NCBI GenBank assembly: GCA_937995755.1
Contig: CALKJD010000010.1
Location: forward strand, 1 to 41,503
Source of the DNA: an uncultured Saprospiraceae bacterium
GTDB taxonomy: Bacteria > Bacteroidota > Bacteroidia > Chitinophagales > Saprospiraceae
DNA: 41,503 bases
Direction: 5' to 3'
Positions within the stretch are counted from its first letter, which is position 1; each line of letters opens with the position of its first letter. A model generated the notes under the pieces. It did no database searches. It was given only the letters and a program-made list of their open reading frames with translations, and was not told where the DNA came from. Made by a program: the position numbers and the translations under genes. Shown in pieces: positions 17,237-25,636 of the stretch.

Positions 17237-17478
17237 AATGACTTAAAGTATATATGGGTTCTATCGCTTACGTCCTTGATACAAGACTATATTCTGTATA
17301 CAAGGCTGAATCGAATGATCAAGAACGTTTTGTCTTTTCAGACTCCTAAGCATAATTAGCAGAATTGAGATAGGTAAGCTGAAAACGACGAAGGTAGGAT
17401 TTAAGGCTTTATTAGCATAAATCCACTCTTTACCCACTATTTTATATTTTTGCACACTTATTAGAGAACAGATACGAT
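17237..17478 (+). other. Long ileS 5' region between the attenuator and the start codon
   Basis: These 242 bases separate the leader terminator from ileS and hold no convincing ORF. An imperfect inverted repeat with a one-base bulge pairs 17332-17341 (GTCTTTTCAG) with 17379-17389 (CTGAAAACGAC). A second promoter may lie at its end (see 17445-17452). So ileS could be expressed both from the attenuated leader transcript and from its own promoter. Confidence 0.4.
17445..17452 (+). promoter_or_regulatory. -7-like element directly upstream of ileS
   Basis: TATTTTTG fits TAnnTTTG and lies 26 bases before the ileS ATG, a normal distance for a short leader. No good -33 TTTG is present at the usual spacing. 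In AT-rich DNA this match alone is modest evidence. Confidence 0.35.
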
Positions 17479-20400
17479 ATGGCACAGTACAAAGACCACA
17501 AGTCACTCAATCTTCCTGAGATAGATGAAGAGATCAGAGCATTTTGGGACGCAGAGAATATCTTCCAGAGAAGTATAGACGAAAAGCCTGCAGACAACCC
17601 TTATGTATTCTACGAAGGACCTCCATCCGCTAATGGTATGCCTGGTATACATCACGTGATGGCACGTACTGTGAAGGATATATTCTGTAGGTTCAATACC
17701 ATGAAGGGTAAGCGTGTACTACGTAAAGGTGGCTGGGATACGCACGGTCTGCCAGTAGAGCTATCAGTAGAGAAAGAATTAGGGATCACCAAAGAAGATA
17801 TCGGTACTAAGATCACAGTAGACGAATACAATCAAAAGTGTAAGGAGACCGTAATGCGCTATAAAGACGTATGGGATGATCTTACGGTGAAGATGGGATA
17901 TTGGGTAGATCTGGATGATCCATATATCACATTCGAAAATAACTATATAGAATCTGTATGGTGGCTACTAGATCAGCTACATAAGAAAGGCTATATGTAT
18001 AAAGGATATACAGTACAGCCATTTTCACCAGCAGCAGGTACAGGACTGAGTACGCACGAGCTTAATCAGCCAGGATGTTATAAAGATGTAAAAGATACTT
18101 CTGCCGTAGCACAGTTTAAGGTTAAGAAAACTGCAGCGTCAGAGTTTTTATTTGAAGATAATGAAGCAGGTGATGTATTTTTCATAGCATGGACTACTAC
18201 GCCTTGGACATTACCATCTAACACAGCATTAGCGGTAGGTAAGAAGATCGATTATGTGCGTGTCGCTACATATAATCCATATACCAAACTACCTGTCAAT
18301 TTAATTCTAGCTAAGGATCTATTGGGCAAGTGGTTTAAGGAAGCAGCTTTAGCAGCAGATTATCATGCTTTTAAGCCAGAAGATAAGGTAATACCTTGTA
18401 AGATCACAGGAGAATTCAAAGGCGCAAGCTTCGAAATGCTAGAGTATGAGCAGCTAATGCCGTATGTACAGCCTGAAGATGGCGATGCATTCAAGGTGTT
18501 ATGTGGTGACTTTGTATCTACTTCTGACGGTACAGGAATCGTTCACTTAGCGCCGTCGTTTGGTGCGGATGATATGTTCGTCGCTAAGAAGTATGGTATC
18601 GGATCATTGACACTGGTAGATAAGCAAGGAAAATTTGTAGATGAAGTCACAGATTTCGCTGGGCGATATGTGAAAGATTATAAAGATGAAGGCGATGCAT
18701 ATAAGAATGTAGATGTGGATATTTCGATTATGCTCAAGGAGCAAAATAGAGCATTCAACGTACAGAAGTATAGTCACAACTATCCACATTGCTGGAGGAC
18801 AGATAAGCCTGTATTGTACTATCCGCTTGACAGTTGGTTTATCCGTACTACTGCCGTAAAAGACCGTATGATCGAACTCAATAAAACGATCCAATGGAAG
18901 CCTGCGCATACAGGAGAAAAGAGATTCGGTAATTGGCTTGAAAACCTCCAAGATTGGAATCTATCTAGATCAAGATACTGGGGAATACCGCTACCGATTT
19001 GGCGTACTGCAGATAATAGTGACGAGATATCTATAGGATCTATCGCAGAGCTACAATCAGAGATCGACAAAGCCAATAAAGCTCTAGGGCTCAGTCAAGA
19101 AATGCCAAAAGATCTTCACCGTCCATATATTGATGATGTGATCTTAGTATCTGATGATGGTCAAGAGATGAAGCGTGAGCTAGACTTGATAGATGTTTGG
19201 TTTGATAGTGGATCGATGCCTTATGCACAGATGCATTATCCATTTGAAAACAAAGAATTACTCGACTCTAGATTCCCTGCAGACTTTATCGCTGAAGGTG
19301 TCGATCAGACAAGAGGATGGTTCTTTACGCTACACGCTATTGCCTCTATGGTATTTGACAAAGTAGCATATAAGACTGTAGTATCTAACGGACTTGTTCT
19401 AGATAAAAATGGTGTAAAAATGAGTAAACGACTCGGAAACGCAGTTGACCCATTTGAGACATTAGATAAGTATGGCGTAGATGCCACTAGATGGTATATG
19501 ATCAGTAACGCATCGCCTTGGGATAATCTCAAGTTTGATGAAGCAGGAATCGAAGAAGTGAGACGTAAGTTTTTCGCTACGATGTTTCAGACATTTAAGT
19601 TCTTCAGTTTATACGCCAATATCGATCAGTTTAACCATAGCGAAGATTACGTACCATTAGAAAATCGTCAAGAAATTGATAGATGGATTATTTCACTTCT
19701 CAATACACTGAAGAAAGAAGTAGATACAGATTTTGCAGCGTACGAACCGACACAAGCCGCTCGTAAGATTCAATCATTTGTCGATGATCATCTGAGTAAC
19801 TGGTATGTAAGATTATGTCGTCGTAGATTTTGGAAAGGAGAATACAGCGAAGATAAAATCGCAGCCTACCAAACGCTATATGAATGTCTATCTACTATCT
19901 CTAAATTGATGGCTCCGATATCACCATACTTCAGTGATTGGTTGTACAAAAACTTAAATGATGTATCTAATTTAGAGTCACATCCATCTGTGCATTTAGT
20001 AGACTTTCCACAGCCAGTAGAGAGCGCTATCGACAAAGCATTAGAGGAGCGCATGGATTATGCACAGCGTATTTCTTCTTTAGTATTATCTCTTCGTAAG
20101 AAAGACAATCTAAGAGTACGTCAACCATTGAAGCGTATTTTGTTGCCAGTACTTAATCCTGAATTCCAAGGGCAAGTAGATGCACTCAAGGATCTGATTA
20201 TGGCAGAAGTGAATGTAAAAGATATCGAGTATATCACCGATACATCAGGCATCATTAAGAAGAAAGCTAAAGCCAATTTTAAAACTTTAGGTCGAAAGTT
20301 AGGTAAGGATATGAAAGCTGCTGCAGCGATCATCCAAGAGTTTGATAATGACACGATAGCACAGATCGAAAAGAATAATAGCTATGAAATTGACCTCGGC

Positions 20401-20775
20401 GAAGTGAAGTACGAAATCGATCTTGGAGATCTCGACATTATTGCAGAGGATGTTCCAGGATGGCAAGTAGCTTCTGATAAAGAATTGACTGTAGCATTAG
20501 ATATCCAATTGGATGATGAACTTATTGCAGAAGGTACTGCCAGAGAGTTAGTCAATCGTATTCAGAATCTTCGTAAGTCAAATGATTTTGAAGTAACAGA
20601 TAGAATCAATGTAAAGATCAGCGATCACGATTTAGTAAAAGCTGCACTTGCAGGATACACGGACTACATCGCCGCAGAAGTATTAGCAGACAGCATTACT
20701 ATGGAATCTAATAGCGGTGAAGAAACTGAACTATTAGAAGGTGATATGATTAATATAGAAGTGAAAAGAGGATAA
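17479..20775 (+). CDS. ileS: Isoleucyl-tRNA synthetase
   Basis: Class Ia synthetase that charges tRNA-Ile with isoleucine in the cytoplasm. The 1098-residue length fits the long IleS type. The HIGH signature appears as GIHH (56-59) within PPSANGMPGIHH, and the KMSKS loop is KMSKR (647-651). The editing (CP1) domain between them includes FIAWTTTPWTLPSNTALAVG. SRSRYWGIPLPIW and the anticodon-binding region (RRRFWKGE, then ISPYFSDWLYKNL) follow. The C-terminal half carries an extension with KKKAKANFKTLGRKLGKDMK, as in other Bacteroidota IleS. It is monocistronic: a long 5' region with an isoleucine attenuator precedes it and a strong terminator follows. Confidence 0.97.
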   Translation: MAQYKDHKSLNLPEIDEEIRAFWDAENIFQRSIDEKPADNPYVFYEGPPSANGMPGIHHVMARTVKDIFCRFNTMKGKRVLRKGGWDTHGLPVELSVEKELGITKEDIGTKITVDEYNQKCKETVMRYKDVWDDLTVKMGYWVDLDDPYITFENNYIESVWWLLDQLHKKGYMYKGYTVQPFSPAAGTGLSTHELNQPGCYKDVKDTSAVAQFKVKKTAASEFLFEDNEAGDVFFIAWTTTPWTLPSNTALAVGKKIDYVRVATYNPYTKLPVNLILAKDLLGKWFKEAALAADYHAFKPEDKVIPCKITGEFKGASFEMLEYEQLMPYVQPEDGDAFKVLCGDFVSTSDGTGIVHLAPSFGADDMFVAKKYGIGSLTLVDKQGKFVDEVTDFAGRYVKDYKDEGDAYKNVDVDISIMLKEQNRAFNVQKYSHNYPHCWRTDKPVLYYPLDSWFIRTTAVKDRMIELNKTIQWKPAHTGEKRFGNWLENLQDWNLSRSRYWGIPLPIWRTADNSDEISIGSIAELQSEIDKANKALGLSQEMPKDLHRPYIDDVILVSDDGQEMKRELDLIDVWFDSGSMPYAQMHYPFENKELLDSRFPADFIAEGVDQTRGWFFTLHAIASMVFDKVAYKTVVSNGLVLDKNGVKMSKRLGNAVDPFETLDKYGVDATRWYMISNASPWDNLKFDEAGIEEVRRKFFATMFQTFKFFSLYANIDQFNHSEDYVPLENRQEIDRWIISLLNTLKKEVDTDFAAYEPTQAARKIQSFVDDHLSNWYVRLCRRRFWKGEYSEDKIAAYQTLYECLSTISKLMAPISPYFSDWLYKNLNDVSNLESHPSVHLVDFPQPVESAIDKALEERMDYAQRISSLVLSLRKKDNLRVRQPLKRILLPVLNPEFQGQVDALKDLIMAEVNVKDIEYITDTSGIIKKKAKANFKTLGRKLGKDMKAAAAIIQEFDNDTIAQIEKNNSYEIDLGEVKYEIDLGDLDIIAEDVPGWQVASDKELTVALDIQLDDELIAEGTARELVNRIQNLRKSNDFEVTDRINVKISDHDLVKAALAGYTDYIAAEVLADSITMESNSGEETELLEGDMINIEVKRG

Positions 20776-20850
20776 GTAATTTTGATAGAATCCTAAGCGC
20801 TTAGCGATCTAGTAGTAAGATCAAAAATAATATTAGTTAAGTAAATAAAG

Positions 20851-20885
20851 AATAGAGTATGTCATTCGGCATACTCTATTTTTTT
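20851..20885 (+). terminator. Intrinsic terminator of ileS
   Basis: AATAGAGTATG pairs perfectly with CATACTCTATT (11 bp, plus a T-G and a C-G pair around an ATTC loop) and runs into a tract of seven T residues. It lies 75 bases after the ileS stop. Confidence 0.88.
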
Positions 20886-20964
20886 GCGACAAAGCAACTT
20901 GAAAATTCTAAGTATGCATTGATCGCGTACTGACTTTCATAGAATACGTATGGGTAGAAGTATT

Positions 20965-21003
20965 AAAAAAAAATGCAGTACCAAACAAAGTCTAGTACTG
21001 CAT
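20965..21003 (-). terminator. Intrinsic terminator of the Cys-rich protein gene
   Basis: On the minus strand ATGCAGTAC and GTACTGCAT form a 9-bp stem with a 13-base loop, followed by eight or more T residues. It begins 27 bases after the stop of the minus-strand gene. Confidence 0.8.
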
Positions 21004-21030
21004 AACAGGTAATATATTTTTAACTAACGG

Positions 21031-21387
21031 TTATAGGCTAGCCTTCTTAGAACAACATTTTTTTGATTTTCCAGAAGTGCATGCTGGTGCTTTAGGTGCT
21101 TCTGAAGCAGTGCGTTCTGCACTAGCAGCAGCAACTCTTGTTAATTTATTTTCTTCGGTAGTTGATGTTTCTGTCATGGCAGTTTTTGTTCCTTTAGCGC
21201 ATTGTGGCATTTGCGCCGTACATAGCTTAGGATCACAGTTTTTTACATCGCATACTTTTTGGGCACAAGCTTTTGGATCGCATTGTTTTCCTTCGGTAAC
21301 TTTATTAGACGCTGTCTGAGCATTACTAGACATAGCGAATAATAACATGAGAGCAACAGGAGTGATTAATCTGATTACATTTTTCAT
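21031..21387 (-). CDS. Secreted Cys-rich protein with pentad cysteine repeats
   Basis: A 118-residue protein with a signal peptide ending SNAQ (residue 24), so exported to the periplasm or beyond. Cysteines fall every fifth residue at 36, 41, 46, 51 and 56 in the pattern C-(D/A)-x-K-x, then at 63. A Lys/Ser-rich tail holds Cys103 and the pair Cys111-Cys112. Nine cysteines in a roughly 94-residue mature protein, with many lysines and no recognised fold, suggest metal or thiol binding. The linker (about 66-100) is Thr/Glu/Ala-rich and likely disordered. It is divergent from a two-component system whose periplasmic sensor domain is also Cys-rich, so a sensor-target relation is plausible. No named family is recognised, and the function is unknown. 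Confidence 0.82.
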   Translation of the reverse strand: MKNVIRLITPVALMLLFAMSSNAQTASNKVTEGKQCDPKACAQKVCDVKNCDPKLCTAQMPQCAKGTKTAMTETSTTEENKLTRVAAASAERTASEAPKAPACTSGKSKKCCSKKASL

Positions 21388-21458
21388 AAGGTATAATTTG
21401 TTGTAGTTGAATTAAAATTCTCAGTGCCTCTGAGATGAGGTGCCCTATTGAGCGATTT

Positions 21459-21484
21459 ACAAGAGCAAATGTATATGCCCTTGT
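21459..21484. promoter_or_regulatory. Inverted repeat between the Cys-rich gene and the sensor kinase
   Basis: ACAAGAGCA and TGCCCTTGT form a 9-base dyad with one mismatch and an 8-base spacer, near the middle of the 208-base divergent region. This looks like a dimer binding site that could control both genes, with the adjacent response regulator as an obvious candidate. OmpR-type regulators usually prefer direct repeats, which weakens that link. Confidence 0.35.
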
Positions 21485-21595
21485 CTCTGTTTGGTGTTTT
21501 CTACTTGTGATATACTTGTTAAGCAGCTGTTAAAAATCAAGCATATCCCACTAATTATGCTCAGATTTGTGCTGTACATAACTATATAAATCGCG

Positions 21596-22834
21596 TTGAA
21601 TCAAAGAATACCGCTTTTCGTACTCATATCTGCAATAGCTCTAGTCGCGCTATTTATCATTCAGTTTCAATGGATGCAGAAGTCTACAGCATTAGTCGAA
21701 GAGCAATTTGATCAGAAAGTAAGTATGGCATTATGTAGAGCTGTAGATCAAATTTCACAAACAGAAGAAACGAATCAGTTTAAATCTAGATGCTCAGTTT
21801 CGACTGATGGCAAGAAGTCATGTTGTGGAGATGAGCTATTGACCTTTATTCAAAAGGATAATGTGAGGGGACTTGTATCTAGTTCACTCAATTATTATGA
21901 TATCGATATGCCTTATGAAGTAGGTTTGTCAGAATGTTCTAATGCGGCTTTGAAGGAAAAGGATCAGCCATATTGTTGTTCTCTTACTCCAGTCACGGAT
22001 TCTGAGACTCATGAGTTGGCTATCAATTTTCCAGATAAAGAAACGTATGTTTATGAAGAGATGGGACTGATGTTGGCTGCCTCTTTTTTAATACTCTTAT
22101 TGATTACACTTTTAGTGATTTATGGTAACTACTATTTAATCAAGCAAAAGAAGATCAGTGAGCGCAATAGAGAGTTCTTTAATCATATGGCTCACGAATT
22201 CAAAACCCCACTTACTAATATTGGACTTGCATCTAATATGCTTAAGAAAAAAAGTGATAGCCCTCTTGTAGATATTATCTCTAAAGAAAATCAACAACTA
22301 CATGAGCAAGTGGATAGAGTGCTCACTATGGCATCAATAGAAAGTGGACAGTACCTTATTTCTAATGATGAGATTAACGTCGCAAAAACGGTGAGAACGG
22401 TAGTAAATAATTTGTCTATTTTAATTGCAGATAAACATGCTACAATCGAAGTGGTGGATAATAGCGATGGTGTGGTAGTGGTCGGCGATTCATTTCATCT
22501 CTCTAATGCTATTCGAAATATTATAGATAATTCTCTAAAATACTCAGAGGCCAATCCAGAGATAAAAATTACTATTGATAAACTGAGTGATCAAGTCAAA
22601 ATCCGAGTTGAAGATAATGGTATTGGTATCAGCGAAAAAAATCAAAAATTGCTCTTTGAAAAATTTTATAGATGCACAGAAGGAGATACCTATAGTACCA
22701 AAGGGTTTGGATTAGGGCTTTCTTATGTAAAGAAGATCATGGAATTGCACAAAGGAAGCATCTCTGTAAGGAGTGTGCTGAACCAAGGCACTCAATTTGA
22801 ATTAAGACTACCAAACGCGACTCCTTATGCATAA
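21596..22834 (+). CDS. Sensor histidine kinase with Cys-rich periplasmic domain
   Basis: A 412-residue membrane kinase: TM1 about 5-24, a periplasmic domain about 28-155, TM2 about 156-178, HisKA with phospho-His200 in NHMAHEFKTPLTN, then a complete ATPase domain (NAIRNIIDNSLKYS, VEDNGIGIS, FEKFYRC, GFGLGLSYVKKIM). The periplasmic domain has seven cysteines (47, 66, 76, 77, 114, 127, 128), including two CC pairs, which is unusual for this kinase class and suggests sensing of metal, thiol or redox state. The start is TTG 21596: an in-frame TAA lies three codons upstream, and any later ATG would remove TM1. There is no HAMP domain. It overlaps the regulator gene by 8 bases. Confidence 0.92.
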   Translation: MNQRIPLFVLISAIALVALFIIQFQWMQKSTALVEEQFDQKVSMALCRAVDQISQTEETNQFKSRCSVSTDGKKSCCGDELLTFIQKDNVRGLVSSSLNYYDIDMPYEVGLSECSNAALKEKDQPYCCSLTPVTDSETHELAINFPDKETYVYEEMGLMLAASFLILLLITLLVIYGNYYLIKQKKISERNREFFNHMAHEFKTPLTNIGLASNMLKKKSDSPLVDIISKENQQLHEQVDRVLTMASIESGQYLISNDEINVAKTVRTVVNNLSILIADKHATIEVVDNSDGVVVVGDSFHLSNAIRNIIDNSLKYSEANPEIKITIDKLSDQVKIRVEDNGIGISEKNQKLLFEKFYRCTEGDTYSTKGFGLGLSYVKKIMELHKGSISVRSVLNQGTQFELRLPNATPYA

Positions 22835-23528
22835 AGCAAACTTGTTAGTAGTAGAGGATGATCTGCATATGGGATTCCTATTGATGGAAATGCTGCAAGA
22901 TGACGGCTATCGCGTACGTGTTGCTAAAGATGGGATGTCAGCATTAGACCTTTTGCAAAAAGAGCATTTTGATATTTGCCTTCTGGATGTAATGATGCCA
23001 AAGTTAGATGGGTTTGGAGTGGCTAGACATATAAAGAACCTTTATCCTAATACACCTTTTCTTTTTGTAACGGCTCGAATGCTCAAGGATGATAAACTTA
23101 AAGGCTATGATCTAGGTGCTGAGGATTATATTATCAAACCTTTTGATGAAGAAGAATTACTATGTAAGCTAAATGTAATTCTACGACGACTTGAGTCCAA
23201 TCAGGAAGCCAACCATCCTAATACATTTGAGCTGGGTAAATATTTCTTTGACTATAGTAGGATGGAACTAAAATTTGAAGAGGAAATAATTAGAATCACA
23301 GAAAAAGAAAGCAAAATATTAAATCAGCTTTGCCTAAATAAAAATAGAATCTTGAGACGAGATGAAGCTGTAGAGATGATTTATGGTAAGAAGGATTATT
23401 TTCACGGAAGGAGTTTTGATGTGTTTATATCCAAACTTAGAAAACTGCTATCTAGAGATACTTCTGTAAGTATTGACAACGTGTACAAAGTCGGATTTAT
23501 CCTCAATGTGAAGGAGCCAAGCCTATAG
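22827..23528 (+). CDS. OmpR-family response regulator
   Basis: A 233-residue cytoplasmic partner of the Cys-rich kinase. The receiver domain has Asp11-Asp12, phosphoacceptor Asp54 in CLLDVMMPKLDG, Thr82 in FVTA and Lys104 in YIIKPFDEEEL. The C-terminal winged helix (about 135-230) shows ELGKYFFDYSRMEL, ITEKESKILNQL, GRSFDVFISKLRKLL and NVYKVGFIL. Its ATG is inside the end of the kinase gene (8-base overlap), so the two should be made together. The divergent Cys-rich protein gene is the most likely local target. Confidence 0.94.
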   Translation: MHKANLLVVEDDLHMGFLLMEMLQDDGYRVRVAKDGMSALDLLQKEHFDICLLDVMMPKLDGFGVARHIKNLYPNTPFLFVTARMLKDDKLKGYDLGAEDYIIKPFDEEELLCKLNVILRRLESNQEANHPNTFELGKYFFDYSRMELKFEEEIIRITEKESKILNQLCLNKNRILRRDEAVEMIYGKKDYFHGRSFDVFISKLRKLLSRDTSVSIDNVYKVGFILNVKEPSL

Positions 23529-23617
23529 TGAAAACGTCTAAAATCACTTTTTGCCTACTTGAGTGAATCAATTTGGTGTATTGTCACGTTCTAAGCATAG
23601 TATTTGCTGCAGTCTGC

Positions 23618-23631
23618 ATATACGCGTATAT
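23618..23631. promoter_or_regulatory. Perfect 14-base palindrome upstream of the TPR gene
   Basis: ATATACGCGTATAT is a perfect palindrome 22 bases before the ATG at 23654. A TTTG at 23603-23606 lies 20 bases before TATATTAC (23627-23634), a partial -33/-7 arrangement, so the palindrome would overlap the promoter and could be a repressor site. Confidence 0.35.
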
Positions 23632-23653
23632 TACATTTTTATTTAATACTTAG

Positions 23654-25465
23654 ATGTTGATGAAGTTATATAGATTCCTTTTTGCTGCTGTTATTATTCT
23701 TTCGGCTATTGTAGCTCAAGCTCAAGATAGTAAACTAGCCAATGCATACTTCCGAGATGGTGAATACGAGAAGGCAGCTGAAGTCTACAAGCGAATGTTT
23801 GATAAGACAGGGAAGAACGATTATTATTTTGAGCGCTATATAGCTTCGTTGTTAGAAGTAGAGGATTTTGATCAAGCAGAAGATGCTATCAAAGATCAGA
23901 TTAAGAAGAGACCGAAGGAGATGCAGCTCTATGTGCAATACGGTATTCTCTACGATAAGCAATTTATGCCTGAGAAGTCTAAGGAGATGTATCAAAAAGC
24001 TATCGATAATATCGATGGTAATGTCCATATGATCAATAAACTAGGAAGTTCTTTCTCAAGGTCAGGAAATTTTGATCTGGCTATCGAAGTATATGAGTCT
24101 AGTAAAAAAGTGCCTGAGTTAAAGTACAACTATAGCTACCAGTTGGCAGATATGTATCGCCGTACTGGTAATGTGAGTAAGATGCAGGATGAATTTCTTA
24201 ATAGTTTGATTAAGAGTGAAAAGAGAATGAAAAATGTGAAAACAATTTTTCAACGAGAATTGGATGAAGAAGGATTTACTATGCTACAGACTAAGCTTTA
24301 TGAGCGAATGACTGAGCTTCCTGATATGGAGATATTTCCAGAAATGCTTATGTGGACATTCATCACTCAAAAGCAATATGATAAAGCTTTACGGCAAGCT
24401 CGCGCACTAGATAGGCAATTTGAAGAAAATGGAGGACGAGTCTTTGATATAGCAGAGATTGCATTAGATGATAAGTATTATGATACGGCTATCAAAGGAT
24501 TTGAGTATATCACTACTAATAAGGGTATAAATACTAGCTATTACCTGGAGGCTAAAAGAGGATTACTCAAAGCGAAGAGATTTAAAATCACGAAGAACTA
24601 TAGCTATACTCAAGATGATCTTGTGGCTTTAGAGGCCGAGTATCAATCTTTTATGGCTGATTATGGACGAAACAGTCAGACGGCATTACTTATGCAAGAG
24701 TATGCGGAATTGCAGGCCCTTTACATGAACAATATTGATGAAGCGATTGCAGTTCTAGAAGAACTCATCGGATTTGCAGGAGTAGAGAAATATGCACTTA
24801 ATCAATCAAAAATCAATCTTGCAGATTACAAGCTCATCCAAGGAGATATATGGGAATCAACCCTATTGTATTCTCAAGTAGACAAAGAATTTAAAGAAGC
24901 TGCTATTGGAGAAGAAGCTAGATATCGCAATGCGAAGTTGTCGTACTACATTGGTGATTTTGAATGGGCGCAAGAGCAATTTGATATACTCAAGAGAGCG
25001 ACAAGTAAGCTGATTTCAAATGATGCTATAGATAAAGCAGTATTTATTATGGATAATATGGCTTTGGATACCACCGATGTGCCACTTAAGATGTACTCAG
25101 GGGCAGATTTACTGATCTTCCAGAATAGATTTGATGATGCACATGTGAAATTGGATTCTATCACAACTATATATCCTAAGCACTCTTTAGAAGACGATGT
25201 TTTCTATAGTAAAGCGCAGATTCACATGAAAAAGCGTGAGTATCAAAAAGCTATTGGTTTCTACGAGGAGATAGTTGAGAAATATCCTGAAGAGATCAGA
25301 GCCGATAATGCCTTATTCGAGATGGCTCAACTCTATGAGCTTATACTGGAAGATAAAGTCAAAGCCCAAGAGCTATACGAAAAGCTGTTTTTAGAATATT
25401 CGGGTAGCACTTTCGCCGTTGAATCAAGAAAGCGTTATAGAGTGTTAAGGGGCGACGAAATTTAA
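23654..25465 (+). CDS. Exported TPR-repeat protein
   Basis: A 603-residue protein with a signal peptide (ending QAQ, about residue 24) followed by tetratricopeptide repeats along nearly its whole length. Clear units include LANAYFRDGEYEKAAEVYKRMF near the N-terminus and KAQIHMKKREYQKAIGFYEEI followed by NALFEMAQLYELI near the C-terminus. There are no transmembrane helices or catalytic motifs. It is probably a periplasmic or outer-membrane scaffold that holds other envelope proteins. ATG 23654 or ATG 23660 could each be the start. The next gene, an Omp85-like outer-membrane protein on the same strand, is 171 bases away and may be a partner, but has room for its own promoter. Confidence 0.88.
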   Translation: MLMKLYRFLFAAVIILSAIVAQAQDSKLANAYFRDGEYEKAAEVYKRMFDKTGKNDYYFERYIASLLEVEDFDQAEDAIKDQIKKRPKEMQLYVQYGILYDKQFMPEKSKEMYQKAIDNIDGNVHMINKLGSSFSRSGNFDLAIEVYESSKKVPELKYNYSYQLADMYRRTGNVSKMQDEFLNSLIKSEKRMKNVKTIFQRELDEEGFTMLQTKLYERMTELPDMEIFPEMLMWTFITQKQYDKALRQARALDRQFEENGGRVFDIAEIALDDKYYDTAIKGFEYITTNKGINTSYYLEAKRGLLKAKRFKITKNYSYTQDDLVALEAEYQSFMADYGRNSQTALLMQEYAELQALYMNNIDEAIAVLEELIGFAGVEKYALNQSKINLADYKLIQGDIWESTLLYSQVDKEFKEAAIGEEARYRNAKLSYYIGDFEWAQEQFDILKRATSKLISNDAIDKAVFIMDNMALDTTDVPLKMYSGADLLIFQNRFDDAHVKLDSITTIYPKHSLEDDVFYSKAQIHMKKREYQKAIGFYEEIVEKYPEEIRADNALFEMAQLYELILEDKVKAQELYEKLFLEYSGSTFAVESRKRYRVLRGDEI

Positions 25466-25636
25466 GACGTCCTCTGTAAGTTCTATATGTAATAGATGCA
25501 GCCAATAGACCTAGTTTTTATGTTTCTAGCCTTTTGATACTGTATCATGATCGTAACTTATGTTCTTAATACGCTATAGAGGCAAAGTATTGCCAAACCT
25601 CTCTTAAATACTTCTGTAATATTTATATCTTGGAGT

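Noticed and set aside
17237..17478. T-box riboswitch upstream of ileS
   Set aside because: The T-box consensus and specifier-loop architecture were not seen, and T-boxes are not typical of Bacteroidota. The leader-peptide model explains the Ile codons better.
17261..17506. 81-codon minus-strand frame in the ileS 5' region
   Set aside because: It runs into the ileS coding region and shows no family motif or promoter.
20793..20804. Perfect 12-base palindrome CTAAGCGCTTAG after ileS
   Set aside because: It lies in a 3' untranslated stretch between the ileS stop and its terminator with no promoter nearby; a single short palindrome is weak evidence for function.
25535..25547. Palindrome TGATAC-T-GTATCA upstream of the Omp85-like gene
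   Set aside because: It is short and about 90 bases from the start codon with no clear promoter element around it; not listed as a site.
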